Source: Chitinophaga sp. CF118 (lineage in GTDB: Bacteria; Bacteroidota; Bacteroidia; Chitinophagales; Chitinophagaceae). From it: 64,000 nucleotides of DNA. A model generated the notes under the pieces. It made no database searches, was not told the DNA's origin, and was given only the letters and a program-made list of their open reading frames with translations. Below are positions 8,081 to 16,488 of this stretch, piece by piece. The stretch is from contig NZ_FOMK01000007.1 of assembly GCF_900112615.1 (NCBI RefSeq), positions 124,001-188,000 of the forward strand, read 5' to 3'. The position numbers were made by a program, and so were the translations under genes. How positions within the stretch are numbered: position 1 is the stretch's first letter; every line of letters begins with the position of its first letter.

Positions 8081-8938
8081 TTGTAGAGGCTCTATTAGTT
8101 GCTCTACTTCAGCAATAGGAATATTTAACACTTTAGAAATTAATTCCGTATCACATCCAAGTTCTTTCATCCTGACAGCTGTTTGCGCTTGTTTTGCAGC
8201 CTCACCTTCCGCCTTACCTTCCTCTTTCCCTTCTACTATTCCATCCTCTTTGCCTATCTGATAAAAAGCATCATCTTTTACCTTGAAAAATGTTCTTGTT
8301 GATATCATATGTTTAAATTTAAGTTTAACATTGTCATTACGTAATTGCACTAAGACACGCAGCTGATTATTATGCTTATCTTCAGCTAAACTCCCATCAG
8401 AAGCGGTTCTGATCTCATTCAAAATTCTGTCTAAAGCCGTCTCTATATCATCATTTCCGAAGTTAGCTAAAATTGCAAATACTTTTACTTCAGGATCTTC
8501 TGATTGCAGAAAAAATTTATAATCAATTTCTTTCAACGGAATTATCTTATACCAGAATCTTAAATTTTTATGCTTAATAGTCGTTTTCATAGTGACAGCA
8601 TCCTGCCCCATGAAAATAACATATTGCTTTACTGGTATGCGGTATTTACGATACAACATCACAGCATATTCCGCCATGCGATATGCCATATTTTTATCAT
8701 TCTGAGACTGCCATTCTATATGGCAGATAAACGTACGGTTATTCCGGTCTGTTATTCTCTTAAGTACATCTGGCTTCCTTTCCTTTGTGTACTGCAGATC
8801 ATCAGGGATTTCCCTGCTTTCAGAAATATCTAAATTCAATACTCCCTTCATAAAAACAGGCAATACAGATTCCATATTTTCTTTTACAATCCGGTCATAT
8901 TTATTAGCCTGCTTCAGGCCCATAACATCTTTTTCCAT
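8069..8938 (-). CDS. Rpn-family recombination-promoting nuclease / putative transposase-like protein
   Basis: A 289-residue protein of the PD-(D/E)XK nuclease superfamily found in Rpn/YhgA-type proteins. The putative catalytic segment is KPDVLKRITDRNNRTFICHI followed by EWQSQND (residues ~54-82). The C-terminal third changes to a low-complexity, charged tail (GKEDGIVEGKEEGKAEGEAA) ending in a short helical module (ELISKVLNIPIAEVEQLIEPL), which is the usual tail of these multicopy genes. A 47-bp internal segment is repeated across the stop codon (8034-8080), so the 3' end has probably been rearranged by recombination between related genes. It stands alone, convergent with the ars operon. Rpn proteins have been linked to DNA cleavage and phage defence; its role here is unknown. 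Confidence 0.8.
   Translation of the reverse strand: MEKDVMGLKQANKYDRIVKENMESVLPVFMKGVLNLDISESREIPDDLQYTKERKPDVLKRITDRNNRTFICHIEWQSQNDKNMAYRMAEYAVMLYRKYRIPVKQYVIFMGQDAVTMKTTIKHKNLRFWYKIIPLKEIDYKFFLQSEDPEVKVFAILANFGNDDIETALDRILNEIRTASDGSLAEDKHNNQLRVLVQLRNDNVKLKFKHMISTRTFFKVKDDAFYQIGKEDGIVEGKEEGKAEGEAAKQAQTAVRMKELGCDTELISKVLNIPIAEVEQLIEPLQMGI
8351..8397. repeat. Copy 2 of the 47-bp direct repeat, inside the Rpn-like gene
   Basis: Partner of 8034-8080, 317 bases away in the same orientation, with two mismatches. This copy is in frame within the nuclease gene. Confidence 0.85.
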
Positions 8939-9161
8939 TTGATTAAATGAATGATTAACAAATTAATACCTAATTTTTAACAGGGGAGAATATGAAATGA
9001 TTGGGTAACAAAAAAGCAGCCATGATGTTGATCACCAAGCCTGCTCCATTTTTTTTTAATTCTGATTTCGTATTACGAATGTAAGGAAATAATAAATTTA
9101 ATTACAAAAAAAAATGTCCGGATATAGATCTCGTTCATCGAACAACCCTATTACCTGAATT

Positions 9162-9357
9162 TTATTCCATTATAATTTTGTGCTTTGTAATCGCCTGCTC
9201 TAGCAGAGAATTAAATTCATCAGGTTTTCCACGTCAACTAACCCTATAAAACAGTCAGGCACATTGATGGTAGCCTGCAAAATAATATCTCCTGCCATCG
9301 AATCCCCAGCTAAGATTACATTCGTGCTTAAATAAGGAAAATGAGAAAGTTTAAGCG
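9162..9357 (-). pseudogene. Decayed gene fragment of unknown function
   Basis: Read on the minus strand, the DNA encodes LSHFPYLSTNVILAGDSMAG and continues coherently for about 25 more residues. A single missing base near 9235 then moves it into the frame encoding GKPDEFNSLLEQAITK and a stop at 9162-9164. The protein-like character on both sides of one frame change suggests a gene remnant of about 65 codons. The GDS motif recalls alpha/beta hydrolases or HAD proteins, but neither can be assigned. Its 5' side ends at the palindrome at 9358. The rest of the 612-base gap (8939-9161 and 9434-9550) shows nothing I can assign. Confidence 0.4.
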
Positions 9358-9433
9358 GGAGGTAAGAAGGGGTTAAGAAGGGGTTAGTTTGACTCGAGTC
9401 AAACTAACCCCTTCTTAACCCCTTCTTACCTCC
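9358..9433. repeat. 76-bp perfect palindrome (38-bp arms, no spacer)
   Basis: The two halves are exact reverse complements around GACTCGAGTC (centre 9395/9396). Each arm contains the element TAAGAAGGGGT twice in tandem. Such a perfect, spacerless palindrome can extrude as a cruciform or form a very strong RNA hairpin. It lies between the gene remnant and the DUF6266 gene, 118 bases before the latter's start. Confidence 0.95.
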
Positions 9434-9550
9434 AATCTAATGACCTGTTATAGCTAAACAGGACATAAAAAACATCTTCTCTGGCATTACAATATTCATT
9501 AAATTAGGACTGCAATTATACCTTGTTTTTCACCCATCAATACCGATTAA

Positions 9551-10189
9551 ATGGCACGTTTAAAAAATGGCATTTTGGGAGGCATAACGGGCGTGTTAGG
9601 TCCCGTTGACGGCTATATGCTCAGAGGTCAATTCATTCTCCGTTCCCGCCGCGGAAAAAGCAACAAGCCACCTACAGAAAAACAGCTGATACAACAGCAA
9701 AGAATAAGAATGATCAACAATCTGCTACATCCAATTACAGAATTCGTAAACGCTGGCTTTGCACATGTAGCCACAGGTAAAGCCCAAACGGCATATTGTT
9801 TAGCCTCTTCTTACCAACATAAATTTTCGATTGCAGGTCAATATCCGGACTTCACAATAGATTATTCAAAAGCAAGATTTACAGAAGGCTCCATGAGCAC
9901 ACAGGGAATTAATGCTTCCGTAATATCAGCGGGCAATTACCTCAAATTTACATGGACGCCAGACCTAAGTTATGCTCATAGTAATGATCATGTAATGTTA
10001 CTCGCTTACGCTCCCTTATTAAAAGAAGCAGTCTATACAATATGTGGTGCTAAAAGGAGCATAGGAACTGATGTGCTACAATTACCGGCTGATTGGGGAA
10101 TAGGAGTAGTAATAGAAACATACCTGGCATTTAAAGCGGAAAACAGTATGTTATGTACGAACAGTTTATATCTGGGGCAGATAAAATGA
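9551..10189 (+). CDS. DUF6266 family protein
   Basis: A 212-residue protein whose N-terminus (MARLKNGILGGITGVLGPVDGY) carries the 'NGILGG..G..G' opening typical of DUF6266, a family common in Bacteroidota and of unknown function. The rest is predicted to be beta-rich (for example NYLKFTWTPDL and DHVMLLAYAPL), resembling a repeat-type extracellular or structural domain. There is no clear signal peptide and no membrane segment. It converges with the bactofilin gene, with a shared hairpin terminator between them. The family assignment is from recall of the N-terminal motif. Confidence 0.7.
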   Translation: MARLKNGILGGITGVLGPVDGYMLRGQFILRSRRGKSNKPPTEKQLIQQQRIRMINNLLHPITEFVNAGFAHVATGKAQTAYCLASSYQHKFSIAGQYPDFTIDYSKARFTEGSMSTQGINASVISAGNYLKFTWTPDLSYAHSNDHVMLLAYAPLLKEAVYTICGAKRSIGTDVLQLPADWGIGVVIETYLAFKAENSMLCTNSLYLGQIK

Positions 10190-10190
10190 A

Positions 10191-10220
10191 AAATGCCATC
10201 TCTTTGAAGAGACGGCATTT
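10191..10220. terminator. Bidirectional hairpin terminator between DUF6266 and bactofilin genes
   Basis: AAATGCCATCTCTT (10191-10204) pairs with AAGAGACGGCATTT (10207-10220) with one mismatch. It is flanked by A-rich and T-rich runs and sits between two convergent stop codons (10189 and 10230). Confidence 0.8.
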
Positions 10221-10229
10221 AAAAAGAAT

Positions 10230-10676
10230 TTAAAACCAGGTAGTCGCTTTCTCATCAGGAGGAGGAGGATTGGTTTTATTGATTTCGCTTTCAGGATCAG
10301 GAGGTATAATGGTATCCGGGTCTGAAACATTTTTACGAATCGCGCCTTCAATAATAGCTTCCTCTTCCACTTCGAGAATCAATGCCGTAATATCTCCTTT
10401 GATATAAGCCTTGTTACTGATAACGGCTTTATTGGTTACAAAGACATCTCCGAATACTCTTCCGTATGCAATGAGGTTTGTAGCATGTATATTTCCACGA
10501 ATGTTCCCGCTTTTACCAATGATGAGCATACCCATGGTATTCACGTCACCACGCACATTCCCGTCTATACGACCGGGAATAGGAGATTCAATGGTACCCT
10601 GTACGGATACTTCTTCCGGAATAAGGAACATTCCCTTCCGGAAGGCTTTTCTAAATATTTCAATTAAAGCAGACAC
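10230..10676 (-). CDS. Bactofilin (polymer-forming cytoskeletal protein)
   Basis: About 148 residues. The core (VSVQGTIESPIPGRIDGNVR through IIEGAIRK) has the repeating G-x-I/V pattern of the right-handed beta-helix of bactofilins, including IDGNVRGDV, SGNIRGNI, YGRVFGDV and KAYIKGDI. The C-terminus is a proline-rich tail (DPDTIIPPDPESEINKTNPP), as is usual. The frame is open to 10751, but that part lies over the actin-like gene. The likely start is GTG at 10674-10676, one base after the TGA of the upstream gene (TGATGTG); ATG at 10629-10631 (MFLIPEEVSVQG) is the alternative. It follows the actin-like ATPase directly, so the two filament proteins are probably made together. Confidence 0.87.
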   Translation of the reverse strand: MSALIEIFRKAFRKGMFLIPEEVSVQGTIESPIPGRIDGNVRGDVNTMGMLIIGKSGNIRGNIHATNLIAYGRVFGDVFVTNKAVISNKAYIKGDITALILEVEEEAIIEGAIRKNVSDPDTIIPPDPESEINKTNPPPPDEKATTWF

Positions 10677-10677
10677 A

Positions 10678-11733
10678 TCATAGATTTGGGCCAACAGATA
10701 GGGTTCCTTCTTCAAAAACAGAGATAATAGAGGTGGCATTGCCAAGATCAAGCCCTACACTACGCAGGTGCTTGTCATCAGAAATCCGCAGTGAGTTATA
10801 CAGATAACCTGCACTTACCAGATTTTCCGGATCGGGCGCAACTTCTACTGGAATAAAATCCCTGAATTCTTCGATGAAACAATCTGTGAGCTCTTTATAA
10901 TGAGCGCCACCACCCATTAGGTAGATTTTGCTGCAATTTTCATAATCCTGATCTGTAAAATAGTTACGCATCAGCGGAGATACTACTTCTTTATAATAAT
11001 GCGTGAGTAATGCCTTACGCATATCCTTCAGGTCTATACGTTTACGGTTTGTGAAGATAGATCCTTTCATGAAAGCATCATCCAGCTGATGTTCATTTTT
11101 CATGTCCAGATAATATTGTTTGTTCAGTTCGCGTGCAAGGTTATTAATTGCATACTTGATACCGTGGGAGCTGAAGCAGGTACGGTTTATTAAACCATCG
11201 GCAGTAGCCATACCACCTTCAATGGTACCAAAGCCAAAACTTACGGCAATGAAATTATCCAGCTTGGAATCATTGATCGTTTTCTTTAAACCGATGATAC
11301 CACCTACTATTTCCGGGATTACTTCGAACCGCTCAATATCAAGCATCCCTTTCTTGATAGTGCCTTTATTGTTAAATGTGTGGGTATCGTATTCTATCAG
11401 GAAATGCCGCTTGGTGAGGAACTGTTCAGCGGCACTTTTGTAAATATTATAGGTAGAAAATGGAAATCCCATAGTGAGTGATAATGGTTGCTGTACTTTA
11501 TCCAGCACATTTACCATCGCTGCTTTGAACAGAATTTCATAATCGTCCTCCTGTGGAGTTGCATTTGTAATACGACCGGGATTAATGCCTCCACGTCTGG
11601 CAAGGTTCCCAGCGATATACCAGTTTTCATCTTTTTTGATCTTTAAACCATTCAACAGGTCTTTCGCAGAATTTTCAGTGTTGCCATACGCCGTTTCAAA
11701 AACGCTCGGAAAGCTGATAGCTGATACTTTCAT
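10678..11733 (-). CDS. ParM/Alp-type actin-like ATPase with circularly permuted motif order
   Basis: A 351-residue actin-superfamily protein. It opens with MKVSAISFPSVFETAYG, which in ordinary ParM and archaeal Ta0583-type proteins lies just after the phosphate-1 loop. Next come the phosphate-2 region (AVSFGFGTIEGG, ~163-174, with Ser165 where Asp is usual) and the adenosine motif (LMGGGAHYKE, Met273-Gly276). The phosphate-1 motif, VGLDLGNATSIISV with Asp329, comes last, at the C-terminus. The order P2-adenosine-P1 is a circular permutation of the standard order P1-P2-adenosine. No coding sequence precedes the start that could supply a second P1. It is co-transcribed with the downstream bactofilin. 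Function is unknown; filament formation is inferred from the fold. Confidence 0.8.
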   Translation of the reverse strand: MKVSAISFPSVFETAYGNTENSAKDLLNGLKIKKDENWYIAGNLARRGGINPGRITNATPQEDDYEILFKAAMVNVLDKVQQPLSLTMGFPFSTYNIYKSAAEQFLTKRHFLIEYDTHTFNNKGTIKKGMLDIERFEVIPEIVGGIIGLKKTINDSKLDNFIAVSFGFGTIEGGMATADGLINRTCFSSHGIKYAINNLARELNKQYYLDMKNEHQLDDAFMKGSIFTNRKRIDLKDMRKALLTHYYKEVVSPLMRNYFTDQDYENCSKIYLMGGGAHYKELTDCFIEEFRDFIPVEVAPDPENLVSAGYLYNSLRISDDKHLRSVGLDLGNATSIISVFEEGTLSVGPNL

Positions 11734-11838
11734 GATAGCAGGAATTATTATATATGATTAAAATTTATTCTTCTTACTCTAAGTTTAGGTTGACAATCTA
11801 TTACCAATCTGATTCTTCCAGGGAAATCCAATTTGCGC

Positions 11839-11869
11839 GTGCGGGAGGGTTTTTTGGCTATTCCCGCAC
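11839..11869. promoter_or_regulatory. Hairpin in the leader region of the actin-like/bactofilin operon
   Basis: GTGCGGGA (11839-11846) pairs exactly with TCCCGCAC (11862-11869) around a 15-base loop, about 106 bases before the actin-like gene start. It is GC-rich in an otherwise AT-rich 367-base gap (11734-12100). It could be a leader hairpin or an operator. The rest of the gap shows only the terminator at 12044-12076. Confidence 0.4.
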
Positions 11870-12043
11870 AACAGTACCATTAAATATATAAAATAAATTT
11901 AAACATAACCTAGCAGAAAATTAATATACTTTTTAAATATATTGATAATCAACTAAATTCAGCATTAATAAATTATTACTTCCCCATTCATGACAAGTTT
12001 ATTTGTCAATAGGAACGGGAGCTACAGCCGATTACAAAACGAA

Positions 12044-12076
12044 AAAGGGGACTAACATTAGTTGTTAGCCCCCTTT
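12044..12076 (-). terminator. Terminator of the M1 peptidase gene at 12101-14698
   Basis: AAAGGGGACTAAC (12044-12056) pairs with GTTAGCCCCCTTT (12064-12076) with one mismatch. Read on the minus strand it lies 25 bases after the stop codon and is followed by a T-rich stretch. Confidence 0.7.
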
Positions 12077-12100
12077 CAAAATATAATTTATTTACTTTAT

Positions 12101-14698
12101 CTATTTAAATGCCTCATCGCCAAGGCCGCTGTTCACCTTGATCTCATCCACCTTAAAATTAAGTTCCTGACCACTTATGAAGTTCTTGATGGCGTACGGG
12201 AATTTGATTCCGTTTACATCTCTGTAATCGCTGGTTTCTATGACTGAAGTCACCTGATCTCCATTACGGCTTTCTGTTTTAACACGGAATCCTGTTTTAA
12301 CATCATAATACTGCACATTTGTTTGTCCGTCAGCAGAGGTGATAGTCAACTGATAAGACTCGCTGGAGTCGTCATTTACGATTACTTCCGGAGAGAGTTC
12401 CAGGGTAGACCCATCAGTCTGATACAACAGTTCAGGTATGATGTTCATGTTAGATTTCATATGTTTCGCCGTTGCTTCATCCATTGGAACAGGATTACCC
12501 ATCTGCACAGCTTTTACGCTATCTCCAATGATCAGCACTTTGCTGGCATGTGTAGTCATAGAAGGAATGTATACATCCAGCAGGAATTTATCGGGTGCTT
12601 TAAATTTCCTGGTCATCTGGATTTCAGTGCCTTGTATGGAACCGGAAGCAGTCATTGTCAGGTCTTTCAATGCTTTCAGTTTATCAACACCACCAATTGC
12701 TCTTAAATACCTGTTAACTACCTCAGTGGCAGTAAGACCGGCAGGGATCTTCTTAACATCACCATTCCATACATTATTAGACAGATCAACATCAGGAAAA
12801 TCTTTTTCCGGATCGATCACTACTTTGGTGAGCCTGGAAGTAGAATTATGCCTGAAGGTCCAGGTACTACCACGTTGCCATATTTCAGCCGGCAGTCTTA
12901 CTGTATCTATATTACCTTTACTGTCTGTTAAAGCTACTACCAGTGGCAATGCCATTTGTTCCAGATTTTCAACAGTAATCAGCGAACCTTTTGCTACATC
13001 ATTGTCTACGTATTTCACGCTTTTAATTGCCTGATCCAGTTTCCAGTTGTTCAGGAACCAGCCACGCCAGAACCAGCTAAGATCTTCACCAGCTACGTTT
13101 TCCATAGTGCGGAAAAAATCCCAGGGAGTAGGATGTTTAAACGCCCAACGTTTGATATAGGTGCGGAATGCCAGTTCAAAACGTTCTTTACCCAGGATAT
13201 GATCCCGCAGAATTTCCAGTCCCATAGCAGGTTTGAAGTAAGCTGCTATGCCCAGGTAACTGCTCTGGATTACATCAGGAGTACTCACAATAGGATCTGC
13301 TCCATAGATAGCACGGCCCATGTTCTGCGCCACCATTTTCTGGTCAAACTCGCCCTTATTAAATGCCTTACCGGAACCATGATTAATGAATGTGTTGAAA
13401 CCTTCATCCATCCAGGCGTATTTACGTTCGTTGGAACCCACAATCATCGGGAACCAGTTATGTCCGAATTCGTGATCAGTTACGCCCCATAAGCCAGCAC
13501 CAGTGCTTCTGAAAGAGCAGAATACGATACCGGGGTATTCCATCCCACCCACAATACCAGCCACATTGGTAGCAACCGGATAAGTATATTCAAACCATTG
13601 TTTGGAGTAAATCTCAATACATCCTTTTACAAATTCAGTAGATCGCTGCCATCCATTGGAAGCAGCTACGCTTTCTACAGGATATACGGACTGTGCCAGG
13701 GCTTTTTTACCACTTGGCAGATTGATCCTGGCGGCATCCCATATGAATGCCTTAGAGGCAGCCCAGGAAACATCGCGTGCATTTTTACAGGTAAAATGCC
13801 AGGTGAGATTTCCTCTGCGGCGGGTACCGAAAATAACTTCACTGCTATCTTTAATTATGACCGTTTTCTCACTGTTACGTGCTTTGGCCAGGCGTTGTTG
13901 TTCTGTAGATGTGAGTACCTGTGCCGCATTTTGCAGCTGCCCGGAACCTACTATTACCATATCGGCAGGAGCAGTAATTGAGTAATCGAAGTCGCCATAT
14001 TCCAGGTAAAACTCAGCAGCCCCCTGATAAGGGATAGAGTTCCAGCCCAGGATATCATCATATACTTCCATGCGGGGGTACCACTGCGCTATTTCGTATA
14101 CCCATCCGTTACGGGTGAGCAAACGGCCCATACGGTCAGTACCTTCCTGAGGAACATTGAAAGCATAATCTATTTTGATCTGCAAAGCACCGCCACCGGA
14201 TTTTAATGGCTGTGACAGTAAGATCTGCATACGGGTATCGTTGATACTATATTTTACAGGAACGGCTTTTCCGTCGCTGATAACACTTACGGACTTGATT
14301 TCACTGCCATCAGTAAATTTACTTGTAGCAAAACGGCCACCATTCACAAATGAAGTAGCAGTACCACGGGAATCAGCTCTATAGATGTTCTGATCAAGCT
14401 GCAGCCAGAGGAAAGAAAGACTGTCCGGGCTGTTATTTTTATACTTGATTAGTGTAGATCCGCTTACACGATGTTTGGCCGTATCCAGACTAACTTTGAT
14501 AGTATAGTCTGCATGGTTCTGCCAGTATTTATGTCCAGGTGCCCCACCAGCGCTACGGTATTCATTACCATTAGTGGGATAGAATAAGGGGGAAAATGCC
14601 TCATGCTGATCATACTTTGGGGTAGTTTGTGCTACAGTTTCACTAATGTAGAACAAACAGCATAGGCTCGATAATAAAACAACTTTGTTGACTTTCAT
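12101..14698 (-). CDS. Secreted M1-family metallopeptidase with C-terminal LolA-like extension
   Basis: An 865-residue exported peptidase. The N-terminus is a signal peptide ending near ETVAQ. The gluzincin motif HEFGHNW (around residues 410-416) is followed by the third zinc ligand Glu in WMDEGFNTFIN. The aminopeptidase N-like domain spans roughly 40-620. Residues ~650-865 (from TEVVNRYLRAIGGVDKLKAL) form a beta-rich domain resembling lipoprotein-carrier (LolA/LppX) folds, which many Bacteroidota M1 proteins carry. It is a single-gene unit with its own terminator. On its promoter side a TTTG / TATATTTA pair lies within 65 bases of the start. It probably degrades peptides in the periplasm or at the cell surface. 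Confidence 0.9.
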   Translation of the reverse strand: MKVNKVVLLSSLCCLFYISETVAQTTPKYDQHEAFSPLFYPTNGNEYRSAGGAPGHKYWQNHADYTIKVSLDTAKHRVSGSTLIKYKNNSPDSLSFLWLQLDQNIYRADSRGTATSFVNGGRFATSKFTDGSEIKSVSVISDGKAVPVKYSINDTRMQILLSQPLKSGGGALQIKIDYAFNVPQEGTDRMGRLLTRNGWVYEIAQWYPRMEVYDDILGWNSIPYQGAAEFYLEYGDFDYSITAPADMVIVGSGQLQNAAQVLTSTEQQRLAKARNSEKTVIIKDSSEVIFGTRRRGNLTWHFTCKNARDVSWAASKAFIWDAARINLPSGKKALAQSVYPVESVAASNGWQRSTEFVKGCIEIYSKQWFEYTYPVATNVAGIVGGMEYPGIVFCSFRSTGAGLWGVTDHEFGHNWFPMIVGSNERKYAWMDEGFNTFINHGSGKAFNKGEFDQKMVAQNMGRAIYGADPIVSTPDVIQSSYLGIAAYFKPAMGLEILRDHILGKERFELAFRTYIKRWAFKHPTPWDFFRTMENVAGEDLSWFWRGWFLNNWKLDQAIKSVKYVDNDVAKGSLITVENLEQMALPLVVALTDSKGNIDTVRLPAEIWQRGSTWTFRHNSTSRLTKVVIDPEKDFPDVDLSNNVWNGDVKKIPAGLTATEVVNRYLRAIGGVDKLKALKDLTMTASGSIQGTEIQMTRKFKAPDKFLLDVYIPSMTTHASKVLIIGDSVKAVQMGNPVPMDEATAKHMKSNMNIIPELLYQTDGSTLELSPEVIVNDDSSESYQLTITSADGQTNVQYYDVKTGFRVKTESRNGDQVTSVIETSDYRDVNGIKFPYAIKNFISGQELNFKVDEIKVNSGLGDEAFK

Positions 14699-14844
14699 TG
14701 CACGTTTGTTTGGAAATGGCCATAAATATAAGAAAAGGCTTAAAACGACAAAGGAAAAAGGGATAAGGGGTTAGTAATTGACTCCGTATTGCATACATTT
14801 TAAAAAATATTTATACTTTTATCCCCTGAACGATAAGATAACCT

Positions 14845-16479
14845 ATGAAATATTTCTGGCCAGCCGCCTGCCTGTTTGTCCTGTTTTCTACTCATATATT
14901 TGCCCAGCTACCTAAAGTCCAGCTTAGTCAGACTTTTCCCGAACCAGGAGAGGGCTTTGAAAAAATACTCTTACTCGATAATGGCAATACCTGTTACCTG
15001 CACTTTGACAAGAAGCTGGGCATCCAGATAACGCTGTATAATCAGCAGCGGGAAGTATCTGCAAATGAAACGGTTACGGGAAAACTATGGGATGCCGGAA
15101 ATATTAACGACACAGAAATAGATGGCATTTATAATATTAACGGACAGGTAGTGATTTTCCTGCAGCAGCTGGTTAAATATAAACCCTGTATGTTCCGGTT
15201 AGTGCTGGATGGTAAAAATGGGCAACTGGTAAGAGAGGATAAACTGGGAGAACTGCCGACAGTATTACACCGCGATGTATTTGTACAGAATAACTTTGCC
15301 TCTCATGATTTTTATACTGCCAAAGATCCTCATAGCGGTTATTATGCTTTAGCATCATTTGCTGGTGGAGAACTGCAGCGGAATGAAAATTCCAAAGAAA
15401 GAATACAGGTTTCACTATTCTCACCTGAGCATCAGTTGATACAGCAAACCGCTTATTATCTGCCTGAAGAAACTTTTTCCTATTTCTCTTTTCTAGATAT
15501 GACCGTACAGGGCAAAGAGCGTGTATATATTGCAACTGCCGCACTGAGTAACCGTAAAAGCAGCAAGGATACCGCCAGTTGTGTACTTATATCTGAAATT
15601 AAAACCGGCGACAATACTTTTACTCACCAATTGTTACCTTATACCGCCAATTTTTCAGATCTGCATGCGTCTATCCGGTACGTACCGGCCACACAACGTT
15701 TACAGTTGTTGCTAACCACAATGATCAAAAATGGTAAATTAACCGGACTGGCCACCTATATGAATTATCTGGATGCAGGTACCTTACAGTTACTGCATAT
15801 GCAGCCAGTTACAACGGATAAGATTTCCGCTTATGCCCAGGAGAAAATGAAATATACCACTGCATACTCAGGACAACCACAATTGCTTCTTCCAGATACA
15901 GATGGCAGTGCAACGGTACTCCTTGAGAATATGAGTGAATTTGCATCGGGGAATAGTCCGAATGCATGGAACAGGATGCATACCAATATGAATGATATTG
16001 GTATCAGTCATTTAGATACTGCAGGTGTGGAACAATCCGGTTATGCCCTTCCGAAAATGCAGGTAGCCAATGGTATATATGAACCTTTATACCTGCAACG
16101 CAAGCAGAAAGGGCAGTGGATTTTCCGTAACAGGATCCAGGCACTAAATACAACCCCATATCTCTCTTTCGAGTATTTACCTACACCTCATGGCACTTAT
16201 ATCCTCTTCAACGATTATCTTCAGTATCTTGATCCGGGAGGTACTTATCAGGATAAAAAGCCAATGAGATATCTTACAGAAGCGAATATTGTATGTTACC
16301 GTTGCAATGATTCAACCCAGGAACGCCTTTTCCTGTTTGGCACACCGGAAACATTTAAAGGTTATTATTGTATGCTTGGAGCTTCCGATTATCAATCGGA
16401 AAAAGGTATATATGCAACACTTATGATCACCCGTAAAGGAGAAGAAAAGAAAGCCTGTGTGGCATGGGTAGAGTTTTGA
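14845..16479 (+). CDS. Secreted protein of unknown function
   Basis: 544 residues beginning with a signal peptide (FWPAACLFVLFSTHIFAQ, cleaved after FAQ). The mature part has many alternating hydrophobic and polar strands (EKILLLDNGNTCYLHF, RIQVSLFSPEHQLIQQ, YEPLYLQRKQKGQWIF), which suggests a repeated beta-propeller or sandwich fold. I recognise no family or catalytic motif. It is divergent from the M1 peptidase and convergent with the histidine kinase that follows, with only 9 bases between the stops. Export from the cytoplasm is supported by the sequence; nothing supports a specific function. Confidence 0.75.
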   Translation: MKYFWPAACLFVLFSTHIFAQLPKVQLSQTFPEPGEGFEKILLLDNGNTCYLHFDKKLGIQITLYNQQREVSANETVTGKLWDAGNINDTEIDGIYNINGQVVIFLQQLVKYKPCMFRLVLDGKNGQLVREDKLGELPTVLHRDVFVQNNFASHDFYTAKDPHSGYYALASFAGGELQRNENSKERIQVSLFSPEHQLIQQTAYYLPEETFSYFSFLDMTVQGKERVYIATAALSNRKSSKDTASCVLISEIKTGDNTFTHQLLPYTANFSDLHASIRYVPATQRLQLLLTTMIKNGKLTGLATYMNYLDAGTLQLLHMQPVTTDKISAYAQEKMKYTTAYSGQPQLLLPDTDGSATVLLENMSEFASGNSPNAWNRMHTNMNDIGISHLDTAGVEQSGYALPKMQVANGIYEPLYLQRKQKGQWIFRNRIQALNTTPYLSFEYLPTPHGTYILFNDYLQYLDPGGTYQDKKPMRYLTEANIVCYRCNDSTQERLFLFGTPETFKGYYCMLGASDYQSEKGIYATLMITRKGEEKKACVAWVEF

Positions 16480-16488
16480 TAATGCGAC

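Noticed and set aside
12323..13985. Several open frames antisense to the M1 peptidase gene
   Set aside because: They mirror the codons of a gene with complete catalytic motifs and have no independent features.
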